This document shows, in pieces, positions 7,876 through 15,562 of a DNA stretch of 23,308 nt; positions within the stretch are counted from its first letter, which is position 1; each line of letters opens with the position of its first letter. Below the pieces are notes generated by a model that was not told where the DNA came from, searched no databases, and saw nothing but the letters and a program-made list of their open reading frames with translations. The DNA is from Candidatus Neomicrothrix sp. UBA4742 (GTDB lineage Bacteria > Actinomycetota > Acidimicrobiia > Acidimicrobiales > Acidimicrobilacustridaceae): contig DHIQ01000212.1 in assembly GCA_002403895.1 (NCBI GenBank), positions 1-23,308 on the forward strand. Direction: 5' to 3'. Both the position numbers and the translations under genes were made by a program.

Positions 7876-7895
7876 GTTAAGACAAGTGTCTTAAC
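7876..7895. promoter_or_regulatory. Perfect 20-bp palindrome, likely TetR operator
   Basis: GTTAAGACAAGTGTCTTAAC has 9-bp arms around a 2-base centre. It ends 8 bases before the GTG start of the TetR-family gene and lies 60 bp upstream of the divergent DUF4395 gene. A short AT-rich palindrome of this kind is the usual binding site for a TetR dimer, so self-regulation is likely; control of DUF4395 is possible. Confidence 0.75.
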
Positions 7896-7903
7896 CTGAC
7901 CAA

Positions 7904-8581
7904 GTGGCTACCCTTCCTCACCCTCGAAGCGCACGAGAGCGGCTCATCGTGACGGCCGAGCGCCTCTTCGCCCAACGGGGCATCAACGGCGTCTCCCTTC
8001 GGGAGATTGGGGTCGCCGCCGGGCAGCGCAACAACTCTGCCAGCCAGTACCACTTCGGGTCGAAGGCCGGGCTCATCGATGCCATCTTCGCCTTACGGAT
8101 GGGTGCGATCAACCAACGCCGACTCCAGGCCTTGGCGGACCTCGACCACGACGGCGACGGGAACGACCTCCGAGGCCTGATCGAGGCTTTCATTTCTCCG
8201 CTGGCCGAATCGCTCGACGACACCGAGGACGAGCGGTGGTACGTCCGGTTCCTGGCCAACGTCCTCGCCGAACCGGGCAGTGCCGCCATGCGCGCCGAAC
8301 ATCGCGAATTCACGGCTGGCCTGGACGAGGTCATGCACCGCCTCGGCGATGTACTCGCCGACTTGCCCGATCTGGTGCGCCAGGAACGACTGCTGGCGGT
8401 CAGCACCCTGGTGGTCAACGTCCTGGCCGGCCTGGAGGGCAGCCCGCCGGTCGGGTCCGACGACCTCCCCATCCCGGTGCTCGTCGCCGGTCTCGTCGAC
8501 ATGACGGTGGGGTTGCTGACCGCGCCGGTCTCCACCACCACGTATCAGAAGTTGGGTGCCCTCGATCCTCGGACGAGCTGA
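7904..8581 (+). CDS. TetR-family transcriptional regulator
   Basis: A 225-residue regulator. The N-terminal helix-turn-helix lies at about residues 10-56 (ERLIVTAERLFAQRGINGVS, then LREIGVAAGQRNNSASQYHF, then GSKAGLIDAIF), a classic TetR fold. The C-terminal ligand-binding part is helical, with an acidic loop (DDTEDERW) before the conserved YVRFLANVLAEPG segment. The GTG start lies 8 bases after a perfect palindrome that is probably its own operator. The next gene on the same strand, 128 bp later, is an acyl-CoA synthetase. A role in sensing a fatty-acyl compound is therefore plausible but only inferred from position. Confidence 0.9.
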   Translation: MATLPHPRSARERLIVTAERLFAQRGINGVSLREIGVAAGQRNNSASQYHFGSKAGLIDAIFALRMGAINQRRLQALADLDHDGDGNDLRGLIEAFISPLAESLDDTEDERWYVRFLANVLAEPGSAAMRAEHREFTAGLDEVMHRLGDVLADLPDLVRQERLLAVSTLVVNVLAGLEGSPPVGSDDLPIPVLVAGLVDMTVGLLTAPVSTTTYQKLGALDPRTS

Positions 8582-8709
8582 ACGACGGGAGGACGGATCA
8601 GAGTGTGGGCGCGAACGTGAAGTCCGAGCAGGCCACCTCGGCTTCGGTGATCTCCGTGCGCCCTGGCCTACGATCGCTCCGTTTCGTCAGCTGAGGGGAG
8701 CACCCACCG

Positions 8710-10383
8710 ATGGTCATGTCGTACGAGGAAGCGGTGGCGGCCGTGACCGCGCCGGGGCAGATGTTCTCGGTCGTCGAGACCGAGGTCCTGGGGCAGCCCA
8801 TCAAGGTGTACGAGCACATCTTCCCGTCGCTGCGCACGCTGTTCGACACCGCACGGGGGCGGGGCGACGAGACGTTCCTCGTCTACGAGGACGAGCGCCT
8901 GAGCTTCACCGACGTGATGGCTCAGGTGGACGCCATCGCCGCCATGCTCGTCGATCACTACCGCGTGAGGAAGGGCGATCGCGTCGCCATCGGGATGCGC
9001 AACTACCCCGAGTGGATCACCTCGTTCGCCGCCATCACCTCCATCGGCGCCATCGCCGTGTCGCTCAACGCCTGGTGGACGGTTGACGAGGTGGCGTACG
9101 GGCTCGAGGACTCGGGCACCACCGTGTTGATCGCCGATCACGAACGGGCCGAACTCGCCGAGGGCGCGTTCGACACCCTTGGCGTGCGCACGGTCGTGGT
9201 GCGCTCGTCGGGCCCGCTTCCGCCGGGGGCGGAGCGGCTGGAGGACGTCCTCATCCCCGGAGCGCCCATGCCGGCGATCGAGATCGATCCCGACGACGAC
9301 GCCACCATCCTCTACACGTCGGGCACCACCGGCCATCCCAAGGGGGCGGTGTCCACCCACCGGGCCGTGGTCCACGGGTTGTTCTCCTTCGCCTGCCGCG
9401 CCGCCGCCAACGGTCTCACCGCCGAGCCGTCGGAGCCCCACCCCTTCCCGACCGCGTTCATCCTGATCGTTCCGCTGTTCCACGTGACCGGCTGCGTCGC
9501 CGTGATGCTCAGCTGTTGGCTGGCCGGGGCGAAGCTGGTGCTCATGTACAAGTGGGGGCCGGAGCGGGCGCTCGAGCTGATCGAACGCGAACGGATCACG
9601 AACTTCGTCGGCGTTCCCACCATGTCGTGGGATCTGCTGGAGTCACCTGACTTCGCCACCCGGGACACGTCGAGCCTGCTGGCCGTCGGGGGCGGTGGCG
9701 CCCCCGCACCGCCCGAACTCGTCCGCCGGGTGGAGAACTCGTTCAGCCGCGGCCGCCCCCAGATCGGCTACGGCATGACCGAGACCAACGCCTACGGTCC
9801 CGGCAACGCGGGCGACGACTACGTCCGCAAGCCCACCAGCACCGGGCGCTTCGTACCGCCCATGGACGTGAAGATCGCCGGACCCGACGGTGAGTCATTG
9901 CCCCCGGGCGAGGTGGGCGAGATCTGCTTCTCGGGTCCCATGCTGATCCGCGGGTACTGGAACAAGCCGGAGGCGACCGCCGAGACCATCAAGGACGGTT
10001 GGCTGTACAGCGGCGACATCGGTCGCATCGACGAGGAAGGGTTCGTCTACGTCGAGGACCGGGCCAAGGACATGGTGATCCGGGCCGGCGAGAACATCTA
10101 TTGCGCCGAGGTCGAGGCGGCCATCTATGACCATCCCGCGGTCTACGAGTGCGCCGTGTTCGGCATCCCCCACGAGCGGCTCGGGGAGGAGCTCGTGGTG
10201 TCCGTGTTCCTCAAGGAGGGGGGCGCGCTCACCGCCGATGAGCTGCAGGCCCATGTGGCCGAGCGCCTGGCCAACTTCAAGGTGCCCTCGCGGGTCATGT
10301 TCGTCAACGAGCAACTGCCGCGGGGTGCCTCGGGCAAGATCCTCAAGCGGGAGCTACGCGACGCGCTGGTCGCCGGGGGCTGA
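8710..10383 (+). CDS. Fatty-acid/acyl-CoA synthetase (AMP-forming)
   Basis: A 557-residue ANL-superfamily ligase that activates a carboxylic acid with ATP to an acyl-AMP and then to acyl-CoA. All key motifs are intact: the phosphate loop YTSGTTGHPKG (202-212), YGMTETN (354-360), YSGDIG (433-438), the hinge region DRAKDMVIRAGENI (450-463) and the C-terminal catalytic lysine K543 in SGKILKR. The length is normal for a medium- or long-chain acyl-CoA synthetase. The ATG at 8710 has GGGGAG about 10 bases upstream. The chain length of the substrate cannot be told. It follows the TetR gene and converges on the phospholipase gene. A 14-base imperfect direct repeat covers its stop codon and the next 19 bases (10370-10402). 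Confidence 0.92.
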   Translation: MVMSYEEAVAAVTAPGQMFSVVETEVLGQPIKVYEHIFPSLRTLFDTARGRGDETFLVYEDERLSFTDVMAQVDAIAAMLVDHYRVRKGDRVAIGMRNYPEWITSFAAITSIGAIAVSLNAWWTVDEVAYGLEDSGTTVLIADHERAELAEGAFDTLGVRTVVVRSSGPLPPGAERLEDVLIPGAPMPAIEIDPDDDATILYTSGTTGHPKGAVSTHRAVVHGLFSFACRAAANGLTAEPSEPHPFPTAFILIVPLFHVTGCVAVMLSCWLAGAKLVLMYKWGPERALELIERERITNFVGVPTMSWDLLESPDFATRDTSSLLAVGGGGAPAPPELVRRVENSFSRGRPQIGYGMTETNAYGPGNAGDDYVRKPTSTGRFVPPMDVKIAGPDGESLPPGEVGEICFSGPMLIRGYWNKPEATAETIKDGWLYSGDIGRIDEEGFVYVEDRAKDMVIRAGENIYCAEVEAAIYDHPAVYECAVFGIPHERLGEELVVSVFLKEGGALTADELQAHVAERLANFKVPSRVMFVNEQLPRGASGKILKRELRDALVAGG

Positions 10384-10419
10384 GGCCGTCGCCGGGGACT
10401 GAAACGCCACACGCGGCGG

Positions 10420-11877
10420 TCACTGCGAAGCGGGCCCGGGTGGCGGCCGCTCGTTGAGCACCTCCGGTGGCCGGGGTGCCTCCGTGAAGTCGAAGTCGGC
10501 AGCGAGGTCCCCCAGTTCGGGCAGGGCGTCGCGCACCGTCGGGCGCCGGTCGGGGCGGCCGTCGGTGGCCGGGTCGAGGCGTTGGCCCCCGAGGAAGCGG
10601 TCCTCGATGAACTTGGCGTAGGCGTCGAAGCTCAGTGTCTGGTGATCGATGTAGCCCTGCTTGGCATACGGGCTGATGACCAGCCCAGGGACCCGCAAGC
10701 CGTAGCCGTTCTCGTCGACCGTCGGCGGCTGCGAATGATCGAAGAAGCCGCCCCAGTCGTCCCACGACAAGAAGATGGCCGTGGAGCTCCAGTCCGGGCC
10801 CTGCATGATCGTGTTGATCAGGTTCGTGACGTAGGCCTGGCCGTCACTGATCTTGGCCGGTGGGTGTTCGCTGTGGTTGTCGTCGGGCACGACCCACGAG
10901 ACCGATGGCAACGTGCCCGCCTTCGCCTGGTCGAGGAAGCTCGAGGTGTCCTGGATGTTGGCGAGCTGACCGTCCTGTTGCACGGTGGTGAACCAGGGGA
11001 GGGGGTTCCAGATCCCGGGCGTGCGCGCGTTCTGCTTCTGGGGGGTGCAGGCCACTCCGTCATTCGCGCAGTCCGGCTCGTTCCCCTTGGTCACGTAGTA
11101 GCCCCAGCTCACGGCCTGCTTGTGGAGCAGGTACGTCAGGTCGGTCCAGGCGTAGCTCGGGTCGACCGGAGGGGTGGTATTGCCCTCGACGCGAGGGGAG
11201 TCGGGCGGGGCGCCCGGCCCGTCCTTGGCGTTGAAACACGACGTCGCGTCCCCGGGCTTGGTGCAACGGGCCGACCATTCCGAGGTGAGGAACAGGTGCG
11301 CCGGCAGGCTCCACGAGGTGGTGGGCTCGAACATCTGGTCCTGGAGCACGAAGTCGTTGGCGTAGGTCCAGTAGTTCGGGATCTCTCGGGCGTCATGCCA
11401 CCCCATCACGTCCGTGTGATCACTGTTGGCGCAGGCGGGATTGGTGGGATCGGCGCATTGCTGGGAGGCGGCTTCGGCCTGGGCCACGAAGCCGTCCATC
11501 TTCCCCGAGTTCACGTCAGCCGTGGCGTGCTTGGTGGCGTGGGGCCCGCCGCCGTTCACGTCGCTGGAGTCGTGGTAGGGCTCGTCGCAATGGTTTGTCG
11601 ACGGATTGGGGTTGCACACCGTGGGCTGCCCGTCACTCATGGGGATGCCGTCGGCCCCCGGGAACGTGCCGAAGTAACTGTCGAAGCTCCGGTTCTCCTG
11701 GCTGATCATCACGACGTGTTGGATCTTGTCCATACCGTCGTGGGAAACGACCACCGTGGTGGCGGTCGACTCGTCGGCGCTGGGAGCGTCTGACGATCGG
11801 TGGTCGTAGAGGGCCAATCCGGCGGCCAAGAGCGCGAGGACCAAGACGACGATCCCGAGGCGGCGGAGCAAAGACAT
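10420..11877 (-). CDS. Phospholipase C/acid phosphatase-like phosphoesterase
   Basis: A 485-residue exported phosphoesterase of the PF04185 (bacterial phospholipase C/AcpA) superfamily. An N-terminal hydrophobic helix (about residues 8-24) serves as signal or anchor. The hallmark motif MISQENRSFDSYFGTFPG (57-74) supplies the metal-site Glu-Asn and nearby nucleophile region. Later metal-ligand segments are WVVPDDNHSEHPP and SWDDWGGFFDHSQPP, and PGLVISPYA is also typical. It probably releases phosphate esters from phospholipids or other substrates outside the membrane. The ATG at 11877 has a strong GGAAGGAGAG ribosome site, so the long open frame reaching 12447 is not part of it. It converges on the acyl-CoA synthetase and diverges from the SDR gene. 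Confidence 0.88.
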   Translation of the reverse strand: MSLLRRLGIVVLVLALLAAGLALYDHRSSDAPSADESTATTVVVSHDGMDKIQHVVMISQENRSFDSYFGTFPGADGIPMSDGQPTVCNPNPSTNHCDEPYHDSSDVNGGGPHATKHATADVNSGKMDGFVAQAEAASQQCADPTNPACANSDHTDVMGWHDAREIPNYWTYANDFVLQDQMFEPTTSWSLPAHLFLTSEWSARCTKPGDATSCFNAKDGPGAPPDSPRVEGNTTPPVDPSYAWTDLTYLLHKQAVSWGYYVTKGNEPDCANDGVACTPQKQNARTPGIWNPLPWFTTVQQDGQLANIQDTSSFLDQAKAGTLPSVSWVVPDDNHSEHPPAKISDGQAYVTNLINTIMQGPDWSSTAIFLSWDDWGGFFDHSQPPTVDENGYGLRVPGLVISPYAKQGYIDHQTLSFDAYAKFIEDRFLGGQRLDPATDGRPDRRPTVRDALPELGDLAADFDFTEAPRPPEVLNERPPPGPASQ

Positions 11878-11991
11878 GAAATGACTCTCCTTCCCTTTTC
11901 TGCCCCGGCCTGAACGAGAGATCTTTCCATGACCGATCGGCGATGTCCGATCGCCCGGGCCCGCGCTCTCGGTGCTGGGTAGGGTCGGACC

Positions 11992-12816
11992 ATGACCGAC
12001 CGCACCGTCCTCACCACCGGCGCTAACTCCGGCATCGGCCTGGCCACCACCATCGAGCTGGCCCGACGCGGCTTCCACTCGGTCGGCTCGGTGCGCTCCA
12101 AGGCCAAAGCCAAGGCGCTGCGAGCCGCCGCTCGCGAGGCGGGCGTGGAGGTCGACACGGTGCTGCTCGACGTCACCGATGCCGACCAGTGCGAAACGGT
12201 GCTGGCCGATCTCGAGCTCTACGGCCTGGTCAACAACGCCGGCTACGCCCTCACCGGTGCCATAGAGGACGTGAGCGACGACGAGGCCCGACACCTGTTC
12301 GAGACCATGGTGTTCGCGCCCATGCGCCTGGCCCGCCTGGCGCTGCCCGCCATGCGGGAGCAAGGGCGGGGTCGCATCGTGAACGTCTCGTCCATCGCCG
12401 GGCTCGTGAGCTCGCCCCTGGCGGGCTGGTACACGGGCGCCAAGCACGCTGTCGAAGCCCTGACCGATGCCCTACGGGTCGAGGTGGCACGCGACGGCGT
12501 GCAGGTGGTGTTGATCGAACCGGGCGGGTTCAAGACCGGCATCTGGGAAGACATGACCCGTGACATCGCCCGCCACCACGAGGCCGGGTCGCGCAACACC
12601 ACGGCCTACGAGCGCTCGCTGCAGTTCCAGCGGATCCTCGAGCCCATCATGGGCAGTCCCGATCGGTGCGCCAAGGTCATCGCCGGGGCCCTCGAGGCCC
12701 GCATGCCCCGAGACCGCTACCTCGTCGGCATCGATGCCCAGGCCATCCGCTTGACCGACCGGCTCACGCCCAACCTGATCCGGGACCGGGTCCTGCGCCT
12801 CGCCCTCGGCCTCTGA
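11992..12816 (+). CDS. Short-chain dehydrogenase/reductase (SDR)
   Basis: A 274-residue classical SDR. The cofactor motif is TGANSGIG (9-16), NNAG is at 81-84, and the catalytic set is Ser134, Tyr147 and Lys151 (YTGAK). The acidic residue that would mark NAD preference is not obvious, and the basic SVRSKAKAKA after the second strand suggests NADP. The C-terminal part carries the PGGFKTGIWEDM segment typical of the steroid/retinol-type SDRs. The ATG at 11992 lacks a good ribosome site (GGGTCGGACC precedes it), which is common for leaderless actinobacterial genes. The substrate is unknown. The next gene is a separate unit with its own control region. Confidence 0.9.
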   Translation: MTDRTVLTTGANSGIGLATTIELARRGFHSVGSVRSKAKAKALRAAAREAGVEVDTVLLDVTDADQCETVLADLELYGLVNNAGYALTGAIEDVSDDEARHLFETMVFAPMRLARLALPAMREQGRGRIVNVSSIAGLVSSPLAGWYTGAKHAVEALTDALRVEVARDGVQVVLIEPGGFKTGIWEDMTRDIARHHEAGSRNTTAYERSLQFQRILEPIMGSPDRCAKVIAGALEARMPRDRYLVGIDAQAIRLTDRLTPNLIRDRVLRLALGL

Positions 12817-12858
12817 CAGGATCAGGTTCGGCTCCCACCCGTTTCGGCCGAATTGTTT

Positions 12859-12871
12859 GGGAATAATTCCC
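12859..12871. promoter_or_regulatory. Inverted repeat 1 of metal-importer leader
   Basis: GGGAATAATTCCC: perfect 6-bp arms with a single central base at 12865. It is the first of three inverted repeats in front of the metal-binding protein gene, 70 bp before its TTG start. It is likely part of an operator. Confidence 0.6.
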
Positions 12872-12877
12872 ATTCGG

Positions 12878-12892
12878 TAACGAGTCTCGTTA
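12878..12892. promoter_or_regulatory. Inverted repeat 2 of metal-importer leader
   Basis: TAACGAGTCTCGTTA: perfect 7-bp arms with one central base at 12885. Its AT-flanked shape (TAACGAG-N-CTCGTTA) is similar to binding sites of Fur/Zur-type metal repressors, but no exact match is claimed. Its centre is exactly 20 bp after that of repeat 1. Confidence 0.65.
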
Positions 12893-12895
12893 TGA

Positions 12896-12915
12896 TTCCG
12901 ATTCTCGGATCGGAA
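12896..12915. promoter_or_regulatory. Inverted repeat 3 of metal-importer leader
   Basis: TTCCGAT and ATCGGAA, perfect 7-bp arms with a 6-base spacer, centred at 12905.5. It ends just before the ribosome site (GGAG at 12920-12923) of the binding-protein gene, so a repressor here could also block translation or early elongation. It continues the 20-bp spacing of the other two repeats. Confidence 0.6.
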
Positions 12916-12928
12916 CCGTGGAGACCCA

Positions 12929-13876
12929 TTGAAAAAGTTCGCCGTGCTCGCGTTCTCGACCGCCCTCGCGGTCGGCGCCGCCGCCTGCGGGTCGTCGGCG
13001 AGCCCCGATGGGCAGACGGCTTCGAGCGCCCTGGCACTGACCGCGGCCAAGGTCCAGGTGGTGGCCACCACCACCCAACTCGATGACTTCGTCCAGGTCA
13101 TCGGGGGCGACTGCGTCGAGGTCTACGGCGTGCTCAAGCCCAACGTCGACCCCCACGACTACGAGCCGTCACCGGCCGACCTGGACGCCATGGCCCGGGC
13201 CGACCTGATCGTGAAGAACGGGGTCGGCCTGGAGCGGTGGCTCGACGGCACCATCACCAGCTCCGACACCAAGGCCACGGTGGTCGACACCAGTGCGGGG
13301 GTGACCCTGCGGGCCGGCGACGCCGAGGATCCCGCCGGCGACCCGCACATCTGGCAGAACCCGCGCAACGCCAAGATCATGGTGACGAACATCGAGCAAG
13401 CGATGGTCCAGGCCGAACCCGCCTGCCAGGCCGAGTTCACCGCCAACCTGAGCGCGTACACAGCCAAGCTCGACGCCCTGGACCAGGCCAACGAGACCGC
13501 CATCGGCACGCGGTGCTCCAAGAAGTTGGTGACCAACCACGACGCCTTCGGCTACTACGTCGACCGCTACGGCCTCGACTTCGTGGGCTCGATCATCCCC
13601 AGCTTCGACACCTCCGCCGAACTGTCGGCCACCGACATCGCCACGGTGGTGGCCGCCATCAAGGCGCAGGGAGTGCCGGCCATTTTCTCGGAGCGCTCAC
13701 TCCCCCCCAAGACGGCTGACGCCATCGGCCGCGAGGCCGGGGTCAGGGTCGTGCAAGGCGACGACGCCCTCTACGGCGACACGTTGGGCCCGGCCGGGAG
13801 TGACGGGGCGACCTACGTGGCGATGGTCGCCCACAACACGAAGACGATCACCGACAACCTGACCTGTGGGGGCTGA
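12929..13876 (+). CDS. Metal (Zn/Mn) ABC transporter substrate-binding lipoprotein
   Basis: A 315-residue cluster A-I metal-binding lipoprotein (ZnuA/TroA family). It has a basic start MKKF, a hydrophobic stretch and the lipobox GAAAC with Cys20. The ligands expected from the TroA pattern are visible: His76 (VDPHDYEPSPAD), His140 (DPHIWQNP), His204 (TNHDAFGYY) and Asp284 (LYGDTLG). It lacks the His-rich charged loop of typical ZnuA. The start is TTG at 12929, with GGAG 5 bases upstream. No nearer in-frame start would leave a normal lipoprotein signal. It is the first gene of a four-gene operon behind three spaced inverted repeats. Zinc is favoured by the three-His-one-Asp set, but manganese remains possible. 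Confidence 0.9.
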   Translation: MKKFAVLAFSTALAVGAAACGSSASPDGQTASSALALTAAKVQVVATTTQLDDFVQVIGGDCVEVYGVLKPNVDPHDYEPSPADLDAMARADLIVKNGVGLERWLDGTITSSDTKATVVDTSAGVTLRAGDAEDPAGDPHIWQNPRNAKIMVTNIEQAMVQAEPACQAEFTANLSAYTAKLDALDQANETAIGTRCSKKLVTNHDAFGYYVDRYGLDFVGSIIPSFDTSAELSATDIATVVAAIKAQGVPAIFSERSLPPKTADAIGREAGVRVVQGDDALYGDTLGPAGSDGATYVAMVAHNTKTITDNLTCGG

Positions 13877-13883
13877 GTCGACC

Positions 13884-14648
13884 ATGACCACCGCGGCCGA
13901 GGTGCCCGCACTCGTCCTCGACGGCGTCGCTGTCGCCTACGACCGCGTCACCGCCCTCGACGGCATCACCGGTACCGTGGCCGCCGGTGAGTCCGTCGCC
14001 CTGATCGGCCCCAATGGCTCGGGCAAGTCGACGCTGCTCAAGGCCGTCCTCGGGCTCGTCCCGCTCCAGGCCGGCTCCATCACGGTGTTGGGCCAGTCCC
14101 CCGAGACCGCCCGCCGGGGGGTCGCTTACGTCCCCCAACAAGAAGCCCTCGAGGCCGAGTTCCCCATCTCGGTGAGCCAGGTCGTAGTCATGGGTCGCTA
14201 CCGCCGTGTGGGCTGGGTCCGGCGGCCGGGACCGGCCGACAAGGCCATCGCCGACGAGGCGCTCGACCGCGTTGGCCTGTCTGAGCGGGCCGGCGACCGG
14301 TTCGGCACCCTGTCGGGCGGCCAGCGTCAGCGGGTGCTCATCGCGCGGGCCATCGCCCAGAACGCCCGGCTCCTGTTGCTCGATGAGCCGTTCAACGGCG
14401 TGGACGGCACCACCCAGGAGTTGCTGCTCGGGCTGCTGGCTGAGTTGCGGGGCGACGGGGTGGCGGTGGTCATGTCGACCCACGACCTGTCGATCGCCCA
14501 GGTGGCGTGCTGCGATGCCTGCGTGCTCAACACGCGCCAGGTCGCCTTCGGTCCGGTCGACGAGGCGCTCACCGCCGAGCACCTCCACGAGGCCTACGGT
14601 TCCAACGCGCTCGTGCTGGTCTCCGACGGTCCGTTCCCTCGAGCCTGA
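13884..14648 (+). CDS. Metal ABC transporter ATP-binding protein
   Basis: A 254-residue ATPase that drives the importer. All ABC motifs are present: Walker A GPNGSGKST (42-50), Q-loop at Gln85-86 (VPQQEALEAEFP, a segment typical of the Zn/Mn importer subfamily), signature LSGGQRQR (143-150), Walker B LLLLDEP (163-169) and the H-loop His200 (STHD). The ATG at 13884 lies 7 bases after the binding-protein stop. A GTG at 13866 would add six residues and overlap that gene, which I judged less likely. The permease gene follows after 11 bases. Confidence 0.92.
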   Translation: MTTAAEVPALVLDGVAVAYDRVTALDGITGTVAAGESVALIGPNGSGKSTLLKAVLGLVPLQAGSITVLGQSPETARRGVAYVPQQEALEAEFPISVSQVVVMGRYRRVGWVRRPGPADKAIADEALDRVGLSERAGDRFGTLSGGQRQRVLIARAIAQNARLLLLDEPFNGVDGTTQELLLGLLAELRGDGVAVVMSTHDLSIAQVACCDACVLNTRQVAFGPVDEALTAEHLHEAYGSNALVLVSDGPFPRA

Positions 14649-14659
14649 GCGATGGGACC

Positions 14660-15562
14660 ATGACGCGCCTGTTCATCGAACCGTTTCAGGCCGGCTACCT
14701 GCAGCGAGCCCTGATCGAGGCGGTGATGCTCGGCGTCCTCGGTGGGATCATCGGCGTGCACGTCGTGCTTCGCCGCCTCGAGTTCATGGCCGATGCGTTG
14801 ACCCACACGGTCTTCCCGGGCATGGCCGCGGCGTTCGTCGTGGGCGGCTCGCTCTACGTCGGGGCGCTGATCACCGGTGTGCTCAGCGCGGTGCTGCTGA
14901 CCCTGCTCACCCGCAACCGTCGGGTCACCTCCGACGCCGCCCTGGCTGTGCTCCTGACCGGCTTCTTCTCGATCGGCGTGATCTTGGTGTCACGCAGCCG
15001 GAGCTACACCGCGGATCTGACCACCCTCCTCTTCGGACGGGTGCTGGCCGTGGACGTGGCTCAGATCGTGGCCACCGGCCTCACTGGCGTGGTGGTCCTG
15101 GCCGTGCTGTGGGCCCTGCACAAGGAGTTGGTGCTGCGGGCCTTCGACCCCGAGGCCACCGCGGCACTGGGCTATTCGGTGACCACCCTCGACCTGGTGC
15201 TCAACGTGTTGATCACGCTGGTGGTGGTCTCCGCCGTCCGGGCCGTGGGCAGCGTGCTCGTCATCGCCCTGCTCATCACCCCCGCGGCCGCAGCCCAGCT
15301 CCTCGTTCGTCGCAGTGTGGGGCGCATGATGGTGGTGGCCGCGGCGATCGGTGTCGTCGGCGGATGGCTCGGGCTGGTGGTCAGCTACGAGGGCTCCATC
15401 CACCACGGATGGCGGCTGGCCTCGGGGGGCACCATCGTCTTGGTGCTCACCGTCATCTTCGTCCTGGTGCTGGCCGCCACCACGGCCCTCGGCGCGTTCC
15501 GTCGCCGCGCTCTACTCAAAGAGGCGTCGCTCCCGGGCGCGGCCCGAGCGGTGACGGCATGA
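14660..15562 (+). CDS. Metal ABC transporter permease, first copy
   Basis: A 300-residue ZnuB/TroC-type permease with about eight hydrophobic helices. Typical segments are IIGVHVVLRRLEFMADALTH near the N-terminus (the family's coupling region), VTSDAALAVLLTGFFSIGVI in the middle and VGSVLVIALLITPAAAAQLL near the end. The ATG at 14660 opens 11 bases after the ATPase stop. An open frame reaching back to 14507 overlaps the ATPase gene and is rejected. The stop TGA overlaps the start ATG of the second permease (ATGA at 15559-15562), so the two are translationally coupled. Confidence 0.9.
   Translation: MTRLFIEPFQAGYLQRALIEAVMLGVLGGIIGVHVVLRRLEFMADALTHTVFPGMAAAFVVGGSLYVGALITGVLSAVLLTLLTRNRRVTSDAALAVLLTGFFSIGVILVSRSRSYTADLTTLLFGRVLAVDVAQIVATGLTGVVVLAVLWALHKELVLRAFDPEATAALGYSVTTLDLVLNVLITLVVVSAVRAVGSVLVIALLITPAAAAQLLVRRSVGRMMVVAAAIGVVGGWLGLVVSYEGSIHHGWRLASGGTIVLVLTVIFVLVLAATTALGAFRRRALLKEASLPGAARAVTA

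Noticed and set aside
8598..8700. Minus-strand tail reading RTEITEAEVACSDFTFAP
   Set aside because: It looked like the end of a protein, but it runs into the complement of the acyl-CoA synthetase, has no start or family match I recognise, and could be chance.
11878..12447. N-terminal extension of the phospholipase frame
   Set aside because: It is the complement of the SDR gene. The ATG at 11877 has a strong ribosome site and starts a normal membrane signal.
13848..14588. Minus-strand open frame opposite the ATPase
   Set aside because: It is the high-GC shadow of the ATPase gene, which carries every ABC motif.
14206..15558. Plus-strand open frame leading into the second permease
   Set aside because: It is an out-of-frame reading of the ATPase and first permease; the ATGA overlap at 15559 is the natural start.
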